Below are positions 26,442 to 35,250 of a stretch of 64,000 bases of DNA, piece by piece. Positions within the stretch are counted from its first letter, which is position 1. The number at the start of each line of letters is the position of its first letter. Below the pieces are notes generated by a model that was not told the DNA's origin, ran no database searches, and worked only from the letters and a program-made list of their open reading frames with translations. The position numbers and the translations under genes were made by a program. Source of the DNA: Lacticaseibacillus porcinae (lineage in GTDB: Bacteria; Bacillota; Bacilli; Lactobacillales; Lactobacillaceae); NCBI RefSeq assembly GCF_003946305.1, contig NZ_RHNS01000002.1, forward strand, positions 186,001 to 250,000, given 5' to 3'.

Positions 26442-26574
26442 TCGATCGCGGCATTTGAGATGCGGCCATCGACGAACGGTGGCTGCAACGCCACTGAAGC
26501 GAATTCGGTGGCTAGGCAAGCAATAGGGTCCTAGCTATACACAGATGATGTGTGAGTTAGGGCCCTATTTTTTA
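26441..26574 (+). promoter_or_regulatory. leuA attenuator: alternative stems and terminator
   Basis: GTCGAT (26441-26446) pairs with ATCGAC (26468-26473) over the peptide stop. GTGGC (26479-26483) pairs with GCCAC (26490-26494), which can instead pair with GTGGC at 26508-26512. GCTAGG (26511-26516) can pair with CCTAGC (26530-26535), the left arm of the terminator. The terminator is AATAGGG (26522-26528) with CCCTATT (26563-26569) plus inner pairs, then TTTTT. No T-box consensus is present. Confidence 0.7.
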
Positions 26575-26616
26575 TTCATTTAAATCAGCAAAACACAATT
26601 TATGGAGGGTCTACTT

Positions 26617-27786
26617 ATGACAAAACAAATCAAATTCTTCGATACCACTTTACGCGATGGTGAACAAACCATTGGGGTCAACTTCTCCGTGGCACAAAAA
26701 GTTGAAATCGCCAAAGCCTTGGAAGCATGGGGCGTCGATTACATTGAAGCTGGCTTTCCAATTGCAAGCCCTGAAGACTTCCGCGCTGTCAATGCGATCG
26801 CCAAAACCATCAAGCACACCACCGTCACCGGCTTAGCTCGCCTAGTGCGCAAAGACATGATCGCGGTGCGCGATGCAATTGCCCCAGCACCTCATCAAAT
26901 GCTGCACACCTTCATTGCCACCAGCCCGATCCACCGTGAATACAAGCTGCACATGACCAAGGAAGAAATGATTGCGAAGATCCGATCAGATGTGGCCTAT
27001 GCCAAAACCATGTTTGACGTGGTAGAGTTCAGTCCCGAAGACGCTTCCCGCACTGAACCTGACTTCTTAGTTGAAGCTGTGCAAGCAGCCATTGACGCCG
27101 GTGCCACCATGATCAACATTCCAGACACTGTCGGTTACGATGATCCTGAAGAATTCGGGGCGATTTTCGCGAACCTCAAAGCCCATATTGCTGAATTTGA
27201 CCAAATCGAATGGGCGGCTCACACGCACAACGATTTAGGCATGGCGATGGCCAATGCAATGGCCGCCATTAAAAACGGTGCCACCCAAGTGCAAGGTACG
27301 ATCAATGGCCTAGGCGATCGCGCTGGGAACGTTGATGAAATTCAAGTCGCGGCAGCAATTCATGTTCGTGGCGACTTCTATAATGCGCAAACCAACATCA
27401 ACCTGCCACAAACCAAGCATGTCTCAGAAATCGTCGCCCAAGCTTCTAGCATTGCGGTTGGGCCCAACCGTCCGATCGTTGGTGCCAATGCCTTTGCCCA
27501 TGAATCAGGGATCCATCAAGATGGCATGCTGAAAAATCGTCAAACTTATGAAATTCTGGTCCCAGAAGATGTTGGGATGCACACCAGCCTACCTTTAGGG
27601 AAGCTGTCTGGTTCTCATGCGGTGATGAACAAACTCAATGAAATGGGCTACCAAGTGAACCGTGAAATGATGACGGACATTTTCCCAATGTTTAAAGCCA
27701 TTGCCGATGAAACGGATCTGGTGACCCCTGATGAAATGATCGCGATGATGCAGGACTACAAGACACAACAGCAAAAACGCGCTTAA
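26617..27786 (+). CDS. leuA: 2-isopropylmalate synthase, short form
   Basis: 389 residues. The DRE-TIM barrel is clear: FFDTTLRDGEQTIGVNFS (metal-binding Asp/Arg), EAGFPIASPEDF, THNDLGMAMANAMAAIKNGATQVQGTINGLGDRAGN (HTHND and the G-x-G-x-R-x-G-N signature) and the linker ANAFAHESGIHQDGMLKN. Homocitrate and citramalate synthases are related alternatives, but the upstream Ile/Leu leader favours LeuA. Full-length LeuA has about 510 residues with a C-terminal leucine-sensing domain; this protein stops before it, so leucine inhibition is probably absent. AGGG (26606-26609) supports ATG 26617. Other leu genes are not in this window. Confidence 0.82.
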   Translation: MTKQIKFFDTTLRDGEQTIGVNFSVAQKVEIAKALEAWGVDYIEAGFPIASPEDFRAVNAIAKTIKHTTVTGLARLVRKDMIAVRDAIAPAPHQMLHTFIATSPIHREYKLHMTKEEMIAKIRSDVAYAKTMFDVVEFSPEDASRTEPDFLVEAVQAAIDAGATMINIPDTVGYDDPEEFGAIFANLKAHIAEFDQIEWAAHTHNDLGMAMANAMAAIKNGATQVQGTINGLGDRAGNVDEIQVAAAIHVRGDFYNAQTNINLPQTKHVSEIVAQASSIAVGPNRPIVGANAFAHESGIHQDGMLKNRQTYEILVPEDVGMHTSLPLGKLSGSHAVMNKLNEMGYQVNREMMTDIFPMFKAIADETDLVTPDEMIAMMQDYKTQQQKRA

Positions 27787-27791
27787 GGCCA

Positions 27792-27823
27792 AAGTCGACT
27801 GTGAATTCAGTCGGCTTTTTTCG
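27792..27823 (+). terminator. leuA terminator
   Basis: AAGTCGACTG (27792-27801) and CAGTCGGCTT (27808-27817) pair around TGAATT, then TTTT. Confidence 0.85.
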
Positions 27824-27966
27824 TGCTGTATCGCGATTTCGGAGAAACTGCTATGGAATTTCGACATGTGTTGTATCACTACACAAATTGGAAAACTGTA
27901 TTATTATATGTGATTAGTACAGGCCGTTAATGAGAACGATGTCATTTTAAATGTAACCGCAATCTC

Positions 27967-28107
27967 GTGAAACAGCGAACGGAGTAGTGGTTTCACACCG
28001 TAACGCGAAAAGAATTTATATTCGCATGAGAAAGCGAAAGAAAAGGCTTGCAAGATTGTCGGAGTGTGTTATAGTAAGAATGTAAAATCTGTGACATGGT
28101 AATCACA
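27967..28107 (+). promoter_or_regulatory. pflB promoter and candidate operators
   Basis: TTGCAA (28048-28053), 16-nt spacer and TATAGT (28070-28075) form the promoter. Upstream, GTGAAAC (27967-27973) and GTTTCAC (27990-27996) make an inverted repeat. Downstream of the start site, TGTGA (28090-28094) and TCACA (28103-28107) form a second, resembling CRP/FNR-type half-sites but with 8-nt spacing. The rest of 27824-28125 has no gene. Confidence 0.55.
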
Positions 28108-28125
28108 TTTTAGGAGGCAACTCAG

Positions 28126-30384
28126 ATGAAACAGTTAGACAAAACCGAAACCAACTACTGGGAAGGTTTCAACGGCGGCAACTGGCAAAGCGAAATCAAT
28201 GTCCGCGACTTCATTCAACAGAACCTGACCCAATACAATGGTGATGAAAGCTTTTTGGCAGGGCCAACTGAAGCAACCACCACTTTGAACAACCAAGTCC
28301 TCAACCTCAAGAAACAAGAACGTGCTGCAGGTGGTGTGCTTGATGCTGACACCAATGTGGTTGCCACGATCACAAGTCATGGTCCTGGCTACTTGAACAA
28401 AGATTTGGAAACCATTGTTGGTTTGCAAACTGATAAGCCATTGAAGCGTGCGTTCATGCCATTCGGTGGGATCCGCATGGCTGAAGATGCGTTGGAATCT
28501 TACGGCTACAAGCCAGATCCAGAAATGCATAAGATCTTCACTGAATATCATAAGACGCATAACCAAGGGGTCTTTGATGTTTACACCCCTGATATGCGTA
28601 AAGCGCGTCACTACAAGATCGTCACTGGTCTTCCAGATGCATACGCACGTGGCCGGATCGTTGCTGACTTCCCACGGATCGCCATTTATGGGATCGATCG
28701 TTTGATGGCTGACAAGTTCAACGACTTCCAACACATCGGCGATGGCGAAATGACTGATGATGTGATCCGTCTGCGTGAACAAGTTTCTGATCAATATCGT
28801 GCTTTAGGCGACATCAAGAAGATGGCTGCTAGCTACGGCTACGATATTTCCAAGCCTGCGACTAACGCCCAAGAAGCCATCCAATGGATCTACTTCGGCT
28901 ACTTGGCAGCCGTTAAGACTCAAAACGGTGCCGCAATGTCTGTTGGCCGTATCGATACCACAATCGATGCCTTCATTGAACGTGATATGAAGCGTGGCTT
29001 GATCAACGAAAGCCAAGCCCAAGAATTTATCGATCACTTGGTTATGAAGTTGCGTATGGTTCGCTTCATCCGGACTGAAGAATACAACTCCCTGTTCTCA
29101 GGCGACCCAATTTGGGCTACCTTGTCCTTAGGTGGTGTTGGCTTTGATGGTCGTCACCATATCACCAAGACTGCCTTCCGCTTCTTGAAGACTTTGGACA
29201 ACATGGGTGCCGCCCCAGAACCAAACATTACCTTGCTTTGGTCTGAAGCATTACCAGAAGGCTTCAAGCGCTATGCCACTGAAGTTTCCATCACTTCTTC
29301 CACGATCCAATATGAAAACGATGATCTGATGCGGACTGAATGGGGCACAGACTACTACGGCATTGCTTGCTGTGTTTCCGCACAACCAATTAAAGACGGG
29401 GTTCAATTCTTCGGTGCCCGTGCTAACTTAGCCAAAGCCATTTTATACGCCATCAACGGTGGTGTTGATGAAATCGGCGAAAAGCAAGTTGGTCCTGAAA
29501 CGAAGCCGATCACTACCGATGTCATCGACTACGACGACTTCATGAAGAAGTTCTCTGTTCAAGCTGACTGGTTAGCAGACGTTTATGTTAACGCCTTGAA
29601 CGCTATCCAATATATGCATGACAAGTACTACTATGAAGCTGCGCAATTGGCCTTGAAGGATACCCATTTGGATTACACCTTCGCTACCGGGATCTCTGGC
29701 TTCTCCCATGCGGTTGACTCCATTTCTGCCATCAAGTATGGTAAAGTGCATGTTATCCGTGATGAAAAAGGCGTTGCCGTTGACTTCAAAGCTGAAGACA
29801 ATGACTACCCACGTTATGGGAACAACGATGATCGTGCCGATGAAATTGCGGTTTGGTTGATCAAGTGGTTCTACGGTAAGATGAACACGCATCACTTGTA
29901 TCACAATGCGAAGTTGTCTACTTCCGTATTGACCATCACTTCCAACGTCGTTTACGGCAAGAACACTGGTACCACGCCTAACGGTCGTCAAAAAGGCGAA
30001 CCATTCTCACCTGGTGCCAACCCAGCTTACGGCGCTGAAAAGAACGGGGCTTTGGCATCCTTGATGTCCACCGCCAAGATCCCTTATCACTACGCCACTG
30101 ACGGGATCTCCAACACGTTTGGTGTGACCCCTAACACCTTGGGTCACGACGACGAAACTCGCAAAGACACCTTGGTCAACATGATCGATGGTTATATGCA
30201 CAACAACGGGATGCATTTGAACATCAACGTCTTCAACAAGGAAACTTTGATCGACGCGCAAAAGCACCCAGAAGAATACCCAACCCTTACTGTGCGGGTA
30301 TCCGGCTACTGCGTATACTTCGCTGACTTGACGAAGGAACAACAAGACGACGTTATTTCTCGGACCTTCTTCGAAGAAATGTAG
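28126..30384 (+). CDS. pflB: Formate C-acetyltransferase (pyruvate formate-lyase)
   Basis: 752 residues. The active-site cysteine pair is C415-C416 ([12 protein letters not shown]) and the glycyl radical site is G727 in RVSGYCVYF near the C-terminus. The enzyme splits pyruvate and CoA into acetyl-CoA and formate under anaerobic conditions, activated by the PflA radical-SAM enzyme encoded downstream. AGGAGG at 28112-28117 gives a strong start. Codon use is highly biased (GGT/GGC, AAG, AAC), consistent with heavy expression. A palindromic repeat begins at the base after the TAG stop. Confidence 0.97.
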   Translation: MKQLDKTETNYWEGFNGGNWQSEINVRDFIQQNLTQYNGDESFLAGPTEATTTLNNQVLNLKKQERAAGGVLDADTNVVATITSHGPGYLNKDLETIVGLQTDKPLKRAFMPFGGIRMAEDALESYGYKPDPEMHKIFTEYHKTHNQGVFDVYTPDMRKARHYKIVTGLPDAYARGRIVADFPRIAIYGIDRLMADKFNDFQHIGDGEMTDDVIRLREQVSDQYRALGDIKKMAASYGYDISKPATNAQEAIQWIYFGYLAAVKTQNGAAMSVGRIDTTIDAFIERDMKRGLINESQAQEFIDHLVMKLRMVRFIRTEEYNSLFSGDPIWATLSLGGVGFDGRHHITKTAFRFLKTLDNMGAAPEPNITLLWSEALPEGFKRYATEVSITSSTIQYENDDLMRTEWGTDYYGIACCVSAQPIKDGVQFFGARANLAKAILYAINGGVDEIGEKQVGPETKPITTDVIDYDDFMKKFSVQADWLADVYVNALNAIQYMHDKYYYEAAQLALKDTHLDYTFATGISGFSHAVDSISAIKYGKVHVIRDEKGVAVDFKAEDNDYPRYGNNDDRADEIAVWLIKWFYGKMNTHHLYHNAKLSTSVLTITSNVVYGKNTGTTPNGRQKGEPFSPGANPAYGAEKNGALASLMSTAKIPYHYATDGISNTFGVTPNTLGHDDETRKDTLVNMIDGYMHNNGMHLNINVFNKETLIDAQKHPEEYPTLTVRVSGYCVYFADLTKEQQDDVISRTFFEEM

Positions 30385-30509
30385 CCCAGAGCGCAGTTGA
30401 GGCGGTTTTAGCCCAACAGGTAGCGTAGCTCGACGCTTTGAACCCGGGTTTGGTTCGAAGCGTTGAGCGTAGCTAACTGCTTGGGCGTTGCCTTAACGGA
30501 GCTCGACGA
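30385..30509 (+). repeat. Structured intergenic repeat, copy B (3' of pflB)
   Basis: Begins CCCAGAGCGC immediately after the pflB stop and ends GCTCGACGA. Central 17-bp hairpin: 30428-30444 with 30452-30468, including two G-U pairs. An outer pairing GTTGAGGC/GCCTTAAC is also possible. Flanks match copies A1 and A2 near hslV. Confidence 0.75.
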
Positions 30510-30563
30510 CGAAAGCGTCACCTTAAACACGTCACAATAGGCAAGAACTCAACAGTCATGCAG

Positions 30564-30592
30564 CGGGAGTCGCATTGCGACTCCCGTTTTGC
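30564..30592 (+). terminator. Terminator between pflB and pflA
   Basis: CGGGAGTCGC (30564-30573) and GCGACTCCCG (30577-30586) make a 10-bp GC-rich stem with a 3-nt loop, then TTTTG. It probably lowers pflA transcription relative to pflB. Confidence 0.75.
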
Positions 30593-30626
30593 CTAAAGGG
30601 CCAAAATAATTTTGGACTTTTAGGCA
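30591..30626 (+). promoter_or_regulatory. Second hairpin in the pflB-pflA gap
   Basis: GCCTAAA and TTTAGGC outer arms with CCAAAA/TTTTGG inner arms form an imperfect stem just upstream of the pflA ribosome binding site. Role unknown; it could stabilise a processed pflA mRNA. Confidence 0.4.
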
Positions 30627-30662
30627 GAACGACCTGCTACGACTGCATTAGGGGGAGTAATC

Positions 30663-31496
30663 ATGAAACTATTTGAGAATACCAACACACCAACCAACTT
30701 GATGGATGTGGTGGATACACCTGAAAACGGCCCGATCAAAGGCTATGTGCACTCAGTCGAAAGCTTTGGCGCGGTAGATGGCCCTGGCATTCGCTTCACA
30801 GCGTTTTTACAAGGTTGTCGGATGCGTTGTCAGTACTGTCATAACCCTGATACTTGGAACATCGGCGTCGGCGAAGAAATGACTGCCGACCAAGTCTTAG
30901 ATGATGCCGAACGCTATAAGGCATTCTGGGGCGATACTGGTGGTATCACATGCTCTGGTGGGGAATCACTGGTCCAAATCGACTTTTTGCTTGACTTGTT
31001 TACTAAAGCCAAAGCCCGTGGGATCTCCACTTGCTTGGATACGTCAGGTAATCCATTTACTCGCGATCAACCATGGTTTGGTAAATTCGAACAACTGATG
31101 GCAGTCACTGATATTTCTTTGGTTGATATCAAACACATCAACTCCGCAGAACACAAGAAGTTGACTGGGTTTGGCAACGAGAACATCTTGGATATGATCC
31201 AATATATGTCTAGTCACAACTGCGATATGTGGATCCGCCATGTTCTCGTTCCAGAACGTACTGATTATGATAACTATTTAACTGAGTTAGGCGATTACAT
31301 CAAGACGTTAAATAATGTCCAGAAAGTGGAAGTGCTTCCTTATCATACGTTAGGCGTTAAGAAGTATCACGAGTTGGGCATTGCTTATCCGCTTGAAGGC
31401 ATCGAACCACCAACCCCAGATCGGATCAAAAACGCCGAGAAACTCTTGCATACAGCAGATTACACCGGTTACAAGACTTGGAAGCCTGGAAAGTAA
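30663..31496 (+). CDS. pflA: Pyruvate formate-lyase activating enzyme (radical SAM)
   Basis: 277 residues. The radical-SAM cluster motif CxxxCxxC is C52-C56-C59 (GCRMRCQYCHNPDTW), and GGITCSGGESLVQ is the SAM-binding GGE region. It makes the glycyl radical on PflB using a [4Fe-4S] cluster and S-adenosylmethionine. GGGGGAG precedes the ATG. It is separated from pflB by 278 nt holding the repeat, a terminator and another hairpin, so stoichiometry is probably set by read-through. Confidence 0.95.
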   Translation: MKLFENTNTPTNLMDVVDTPENGPIKGYVHSVESFGAVDGPGIRFTAFLQGCRMRCQYCHNPDTWNIGVGEEMTADQVLDDAERYKAFWGDTGGITCSGGESLVQIDFLLDLFTKAKARGISTCLDTSGNPFTRDQPWFGKFEQLMAVTDISLVDIKHINSAEHKKLTGFGNENILDMIQYMSSHNCDMWIRHVLVPERTDYDNYLTELGDYIKTLNNVQKVEVLPYHTLGVKKYHELGIAYPLEGIEPPTPDRIKNAEKLLHTADYTGYKTWKPGK

Positions 31497-31518
31497 CAAC
31501 TTAACACAACAATAAGCT

Positions 31519-31551
31519 AGAAGTAACTTTTATAGTTGCTTCTTTTTTTGT
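31519..31551 (+). terminator. pflA terminator
   Basis: AGAAGTAAC (31519-31527) pairs with GTTGCTTCT (31535-31543), then a T-tract. Confidence 0.8.
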
Positions 31552-31601
31552 TTTATCTTATCATTAAGAAAGCATCTACTAACTTTAAGGAGAATATCGC
31601 C

Positions 31602-32570
31602 ATGAAAACCCCTCAAGAAAGCATTTTCTCGTCGAAGACCCTGACATATTTTCTACAACTTGCAGACACGATGAATTACACTCAAGCTGCACAATTGTTA
31701 GGGATCACGCAACCAGCGTTGACCCAACAAATCAAAAAGCTTGAACGGACAGTTGGTGCACCGTTGTTTTATTCCATTGGCAAAAAGCTGCATTTGTCCG
31801 AAGCTGGCGTCACCATGTTGGAAGCCACGCAACAGATCTATGAGGTCTTAAACGTGGCGACTGATCGCATTCAAGAAGCCTCTGACGCCTCTAACGGGAA
31901 AATTAACATTGGTTTATTGGCCTCGATCGAAGACTCAGCGTTCAACTCATTTATTGCAGACTATTATCAACATAACGAACATGTCCAAGTGACTTTGCGA
32001 ATGATGACGCGGCATGAGATCTGGGATAAATTGGAAAACAACCAAATCGACTTGGCCATTATGTACTTACCAGATGAAACTATCAAACATTGGGATCCAT
32101 ATGCGACCAAGAAGATCATCGATGAATCTTTGGTATTTTTGCATCATGATGAAGAAATGTCACATCGCAAGCGAGTCAAGCTCGCAGAAACTATTGCGCA
32201 ACCTTGGGTAACTTATCCAGAAGGGTATTTCTTGAATCAATTCATTCATGAGAAATTCAAGAATAAACTGGTCAACGATCCGCAATCTGTTGCACAATTC
32301 ACCACGCCTTATCAATTGATGCAATTTATCAATCGCACAGGGGTGAATACCGCGTTACCGAATAGTTTCTATCAAGCCCATCAAGATCAGATCCATGCGT
32401 ATGCCGCAAGCTTTGAGCCTGGGATCAACTTTGAACTCTCATTTGTTTATCGTAAAGGCAAAGATGATATTCCACGGATCGCACAATTTCTGGAATCGTT
32501 TGACAAATATTTCCAAGATTCAGATTATTTATCGCGGGTCAAAGAAAACCGTGTTAAACTGAATGAGTAA
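31602..32570 (+). CDS. LysR-family transcriptional regulator
   Basis: 322 residues. The N-terminal winged helix reads TLTYFLQLADTMNYTQAAQLLGITQPALTQQIKKLERTVGAPLFYS, followed by a two-lobed periplasmic-binding-like effector domain (IGLLASIEDSAFNSFIADYYQHNEHVQVTLRMMTRHEIWDKLENNQIDLAIMYLP). TAAGGAG at 31586-31592 selects ATG 31602 over an earlier in-frame codon. No divergent partner is present; it lies between pflA and ppaC on the same strand, so its target is not apparent from position. Confidence 0.9.
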   Translation: MKTPQESIFSSKTLTYFLQLADTMNYTQAAQLLGITQPALTQQIKKLERTVGAPLFYSIGKKLHLSEAGVTMLEATQQIYEVLNVATDRIQEASDASNGKINIGLLASIEDSAFNSFIADYYQHNEHVQVTLRMMTRHEIWDKLENNQIDLAIMYLPDETIKHWDPYATKKIIDESLVFLHHDEEMSHRKRVKLAETIAQPWVTYPEGYFLNQFIHEKFKNKLVNDPQSVAQFTTPYQLMQFINRTGVNTALPNSFYQAHQDQIHAYAASFEPGINFELSFVYRKGKDDIPRIAQFLESFDKYFQDSDYLSRVKENRVKLNE

Positions 32571-32605
32571 TGTGAAAATCGTTTCAATTAAAGGAGCAAT
32601 TACTA

Positions 32606-33532
32606 ATGACGACATTGATTTTTGGTCACCAAAACCCAGATACTGACGCGATCACCAGCGCCATCACTTGGGCTGAATTTCAGCGTTTATCTGGCAACAC
32701 GGATGTTGAAGCAGTCGCTTTAGGCACCCCAAATGACGAAACTAAATTCGCCTTGGATACCTTCAAAACCGCAGCCCCACGTGTCATTGACGCCGCTAAC
32801 GGTGCTGATGTGATGTTGGTGGACCACAACGAAGCACAACAATCTGTTGCAGATCGCAAAGATTCTACGATTTTATCTGTTGTGGATCACCATCGTTTTG
32901 CCAACTTTGAAACTGCGGCACCATTATTCATCCGTGCTGAAGCAGTGGGTTCTTGCAACTCCATTATCTACAAGATGTACAAAGAAAATGGTTTTGAAAT
33001 TACCCCACAAATTGCTGGTTTGATGTTGTCTGGTGCCATTTCCGACACCTTATTGCTCAAATCTCCAACCACTACTGATCTGGAACGCGAGATCTTACCA
33101 GAACTTGCCAAGATTGCTGGCGTTGATTTGCAAGAATACGGCTTGAACATGTTGAAAGCTGGGACCAACCTCGCTGCTAAGTCTGACTTAGACATTGCTG
33201 AAGGCGACGCCAAGTCCTTTGATATGGCAGGCAAAACGGTTCGCATTGGCCAAGTAAACGTGGTTGACTTAGAAGAAATCTACGCTCGCCAAGCAGACAT
33301 TGAAGCCACTTTGAAAGCTGAAAGCGAAAAGAACGGGTACGACTTGTTCTTGTTAGTTGCCACTGATATTTTGAACTCCAACTCCACTGGTCTTGCATTC
33401 GGTGAAGGCAAAGACAAGCTAGAAGCAGCATTCGGCGGCAAGTTCGATGCTAACGGCCGCTTGGCATTGCCTGGTGTGGTATCTCGTAAAAAGCAAGTGG
33501 TCCCACCATTACAAAAAGCTTTTGAAGCTTAA
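32606..33532 (+). CDS. ppaC: Manganese-dependent inorganic pyrophosphatase (DHH family II)
   Basis: 308 residues, the usual size. Metal ligands are visible in FGHQNPDTDAI (H8, D12, D14), MLVDHNE and VVDHHRF (the DHH motif), and the C-terminal SRKKQVVPPLQKAF matches the RKK substrate-binding motif. It hydrolyses pyrophosphate released by biosynthetic reactions. AAAGGAGC precedes the ATG. The gene has its own terminator. Confidence 0.96.
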   Translation: MTTLIFGHQNPDTDAITSAITWAEFQRLSGNTDVEAVALGTPNDETKFALDTFKTAAPRVIDAANGADVMLVDHNEAQQSVADRKDSTILSVVDHHRFANFETAAPLFIRAEAVGSCNSIIYKMYKENGFEITPQIAGLMLSGAISDTLLLKSPTTTDLEREILPELAKIAGVDLQEYGLNMLKAGTNLAAKSDLDIAEGDAKSFDMAGKTVRIGQVNVVDLEEIYARQADIEATLKAESEKNGYDLFLLVATDILNSNSTGLAFGEGKDKLEAAFGGKFDANGRLALPGVVSRKKQVVPPLQKAFEA

Positions 33533-33543
33533 TTGAATCACTG

Positions 33544-33570
33544 AAGTCGCGCTTCACGCGCGGCTTTTTT
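33544..33570 (+). terminator. ppaC terminator
   Basis: AAGTCGCGC and GCGCGGCTT arms around TTCAC, then TTTT. Confidence 0.85.
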
Positions 33571-33587
33571 GCTAGGAGGGGAAATTC

Positions 33588-34673
33588 ATGGAAAAAGCCC
33601 AACAAATCGACAGTATCATCAAATTCTCAAATGCTTTTGGTCCCAGCGGCTTTGAACAACCGGTGATCCGCGCTTATCGTGATGCGGTGAAAGATTTTGG
33701 GACGACTGAAATCGATGGCATGTTCAATGCTATTACCAAGCGGAAGGGGAACACAGGGGAGCGCCCTGTCATTCAATTAGACGCACATGCTGATGAGGTC
33801 GGTTTATTAGTGCAAGCGGTGCGTCCTAGCGGCTTGTTGAAGTTTGTGACGCTCGGCGGCTTTGTTCCCACTAATGTGCCAGCGATGCGCGTGTTGGTGC
33901 GTAATCGTCGTGGTGAATATATTCCAGGTGTTGTTGCCACCAAGCCGCCACATTTTATGACCGCAGCAGAACGCAACGCCGTGCCGACGATCGCTGAAAT
34001 GAGTGTTGATGTTGGCAGCACCAGTCGCGACGAAACGATCAACGATTATGCCATTGATACCGGCTGTCCGATTGTTCCTGACGTTTCATGCACATATGAT
34101 GACGCACATGGCATGTTTTTCGGTAAAGCGTTTGATGATCGTGTTGGTGTCGCTGCGATGGTAGATACCTTGACCACATTGCATGGTGAAGATCTCAATG
34201 TTGATGTGGTGGCAGGTTTGTCGACACAAGAAGAGGTCGGGTTACGCGGTGCTTATGTCACAGCTCGCAAAATTCAAGCAGACTTGGCGATCGTGTATGA
34301 AGGCGTACCGTGTGATGACACGTTTGAACCTGATTGGTTGAGTCAAACCCGGTTAAAAGCCGGTCCAATGCTACGCGATTTGGATACCACATATATTGCC
34401 AATCCGGCATTTCAGCAGTTTACCGCAGACTTAGCTGATGAATTACATTTGCCATATACGCGCGCTGTGCGCACTGGTGGCGGTCAAGACGGCGCGGCGA
34501 TCGGTTATTGGCAAGGGGTACCAACTATTGTTGTCGGCATTCCAGTGCGTTATGAACACACAGCTTACAATTACACGGCACTAAGTGATTTCCAAGCCGC
34601 GACAAGTTTGGTGAATGAGTTGTTGCGGCGGCTAGATGCTGAAACGATTGCAAGCTTTAATTCGGTCGATTAA
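33588..34673 (+). CDS. M42-family metallopeptidase (glutamyl aminopeptidase-like)
   Basis: 361 residues. The dinuclear metal site of M42 peptidases can be read: H in QLDAHADEVGLL (about residue 66), D in GKAFDDRVG (about 182), the STQEEVGLRGA glutamates (about 214-215), and the late VRYEHTAYNY histidine. FGPSGFEQPV near the N-terminus is typical. These form tetrahedral complexes that trim peptides in the cytoplasm. GGAGGGG precedes the ATG. A PepA-type aminopeptidase is the closest guess; the exact specificity is not clear. Confidence 0.9.
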   Translation: MEKAQQIDSIIKFSNAFGPSGFEQPVIRAYRDAVKDFGTTEIDGMFNAITKRKGNTGERPVIQLDAHADEVGLLVQAVRPSGLLKFVTLGGFVPTNVPAMRVLVRNRRGEYIPGVVATKPPHFMTAAERNAVPTIAEMSVDVGSTSRDETINDYAIDTGCPIVPDVSCTYDDAHGMFFGKAFDDRVGVAAMVDTLTTLHGEDLNVDVVAGLSTQEEVGLRGAYVTARKIQADLAIVYEGVPCDDTFEPDWLSQTRLKAGPMLRDLDTTYIANPAFQQFTADLADELHLPYTRAVRTGGGQDGAAIGYWQGVPTIVVGIPVRYEHTAYNYTALSDFQAATSLVNELLRRLDAETIASFNSVD

Positions 34674-34684
34674 TTGCTCAAAAC

Positions 34685-34724
34685 GTCTGTAAACACTGGT
34701 AAAGCGTTTGCGGACGCTTTTTTG
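34685..34724 (+). terminator. Terminator of the M42 peptidase gene
   Basis: CGTCTGTAAAC (34685-34695) pairs over 11 bp with GTTTGCGGACG (34707-34717), followed by a T-tract. Confidence 0.85.
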
Positions 34725-34808
34725 TATCGAGAGATGCACAAGAGTATGATTTGACGTGTGATTGTCCATTTTGGCAGGTTGACATACCTCACAGAACGCG
34801 GTAGCAGA

Positions 34809-34842
34809 AGCGATTGTAATCGCTACCATGTTGCGCTATGAT
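34809..34842 (+). promoter_or_regulatory. Promoter with overlapping 16-bp palindrome
   Basis: TTGTAA (34814-34819), 17-nt spacer, TATGAT (34837-34842). AGCGATTGTAATCGCT (34809-34824) is a perfect palindrome apart from its GT centre and covers the -35, so a repressor or activator site is likely. Confidence 0.6.
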
Positions 34843-34900
34843 ATGAATGATCAATGACTGGTATCAGTTGCGGTGAGCACAATTTGGGAGAAAACATGAT

Positions 34901-35200
34901 ATGACAAACTTCGAAACAGCAATTGTGAGCGCCGTGTTTATTTGTGGGATTACAGGCATTGCTTTATCAGTGATGGCCATTATCAAGCGCCATCGTGTAA
35001 TCTCATCAGATTTATTGATCGCAAGCCAAGTATTTTTGTATCAGCTGGTGACGTTATTAGCGGTTATGCAAAAGTCGTGGATCTACTTGGCGATTGCGAT
35101 ATTGTGTGATGCATTGTTGGCCATCAGCATTTTACTCCGGGCCCACAAAAAACGACATCCACACGATAGCAAGGATTCTTCAGCAAATTTTGAAGGATAA
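34901..35200 (+). CDS. Small three-helix membrane protein, function unknown
   Basis: 99 residues with three predicted membrane segments (about 7-27, 38-55 and 60-78) and a charged tail (HKKRHPHDSKDSSANFEG). The helix layout and the RHRVISSDLLIASQVFLYQLVTLLAV block faintly resemble MrpF-type antiporter subunits, but no other Mrp subunits are present, so this is only a resemblance. GGGAG lies 13 nt before the ATG. A palindrome-covered promoter and a terminator frame it as a one-gene unit. Confidence 0.6.
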   Translation: MTNFETAIVSAVFICGITGIALSVMAIIKRHRVISSDLLIASQVFLYQLVTLLAVMQKSWIYLAIAILCDALLAISILLRAHKKRHPHDSKDSSANFEG

Positions 35201-35206
35201 TCAACG

Positions 35207-35250
35207 AAAATGGCCTTAAGCATGAATCAGTGCTTAAAGGCCATTTTTTG
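35207..35250 (+). terminator. Terminator after the three-helix membrane protein
   Basis: AAAATGGCCTTAAGC and GCTTAAAGGCCATTTT arms (one bulged A), followed by TT. Confidence 0.85.

Noticed and set aside
26441-26574. T-box riboswitch before leuA
   Set aside because: No AGGGTGGNACCGCG-type core was found; the Ile/Leu leader peptide explains the layout.
28090-28107. Canonical CRP/FNR site upstream of pflB
   Set aside because: Half-sites are right but the spacing is 8 rather than 4-6 nt and it lies downstream of the promoter; kept only as a candidate operator.
34901-35200. MrpF cation/proton antiporter subunit
   Set aside because: Similarity is limited to helix layout and a short block; no other Mrp genes are adjacent.
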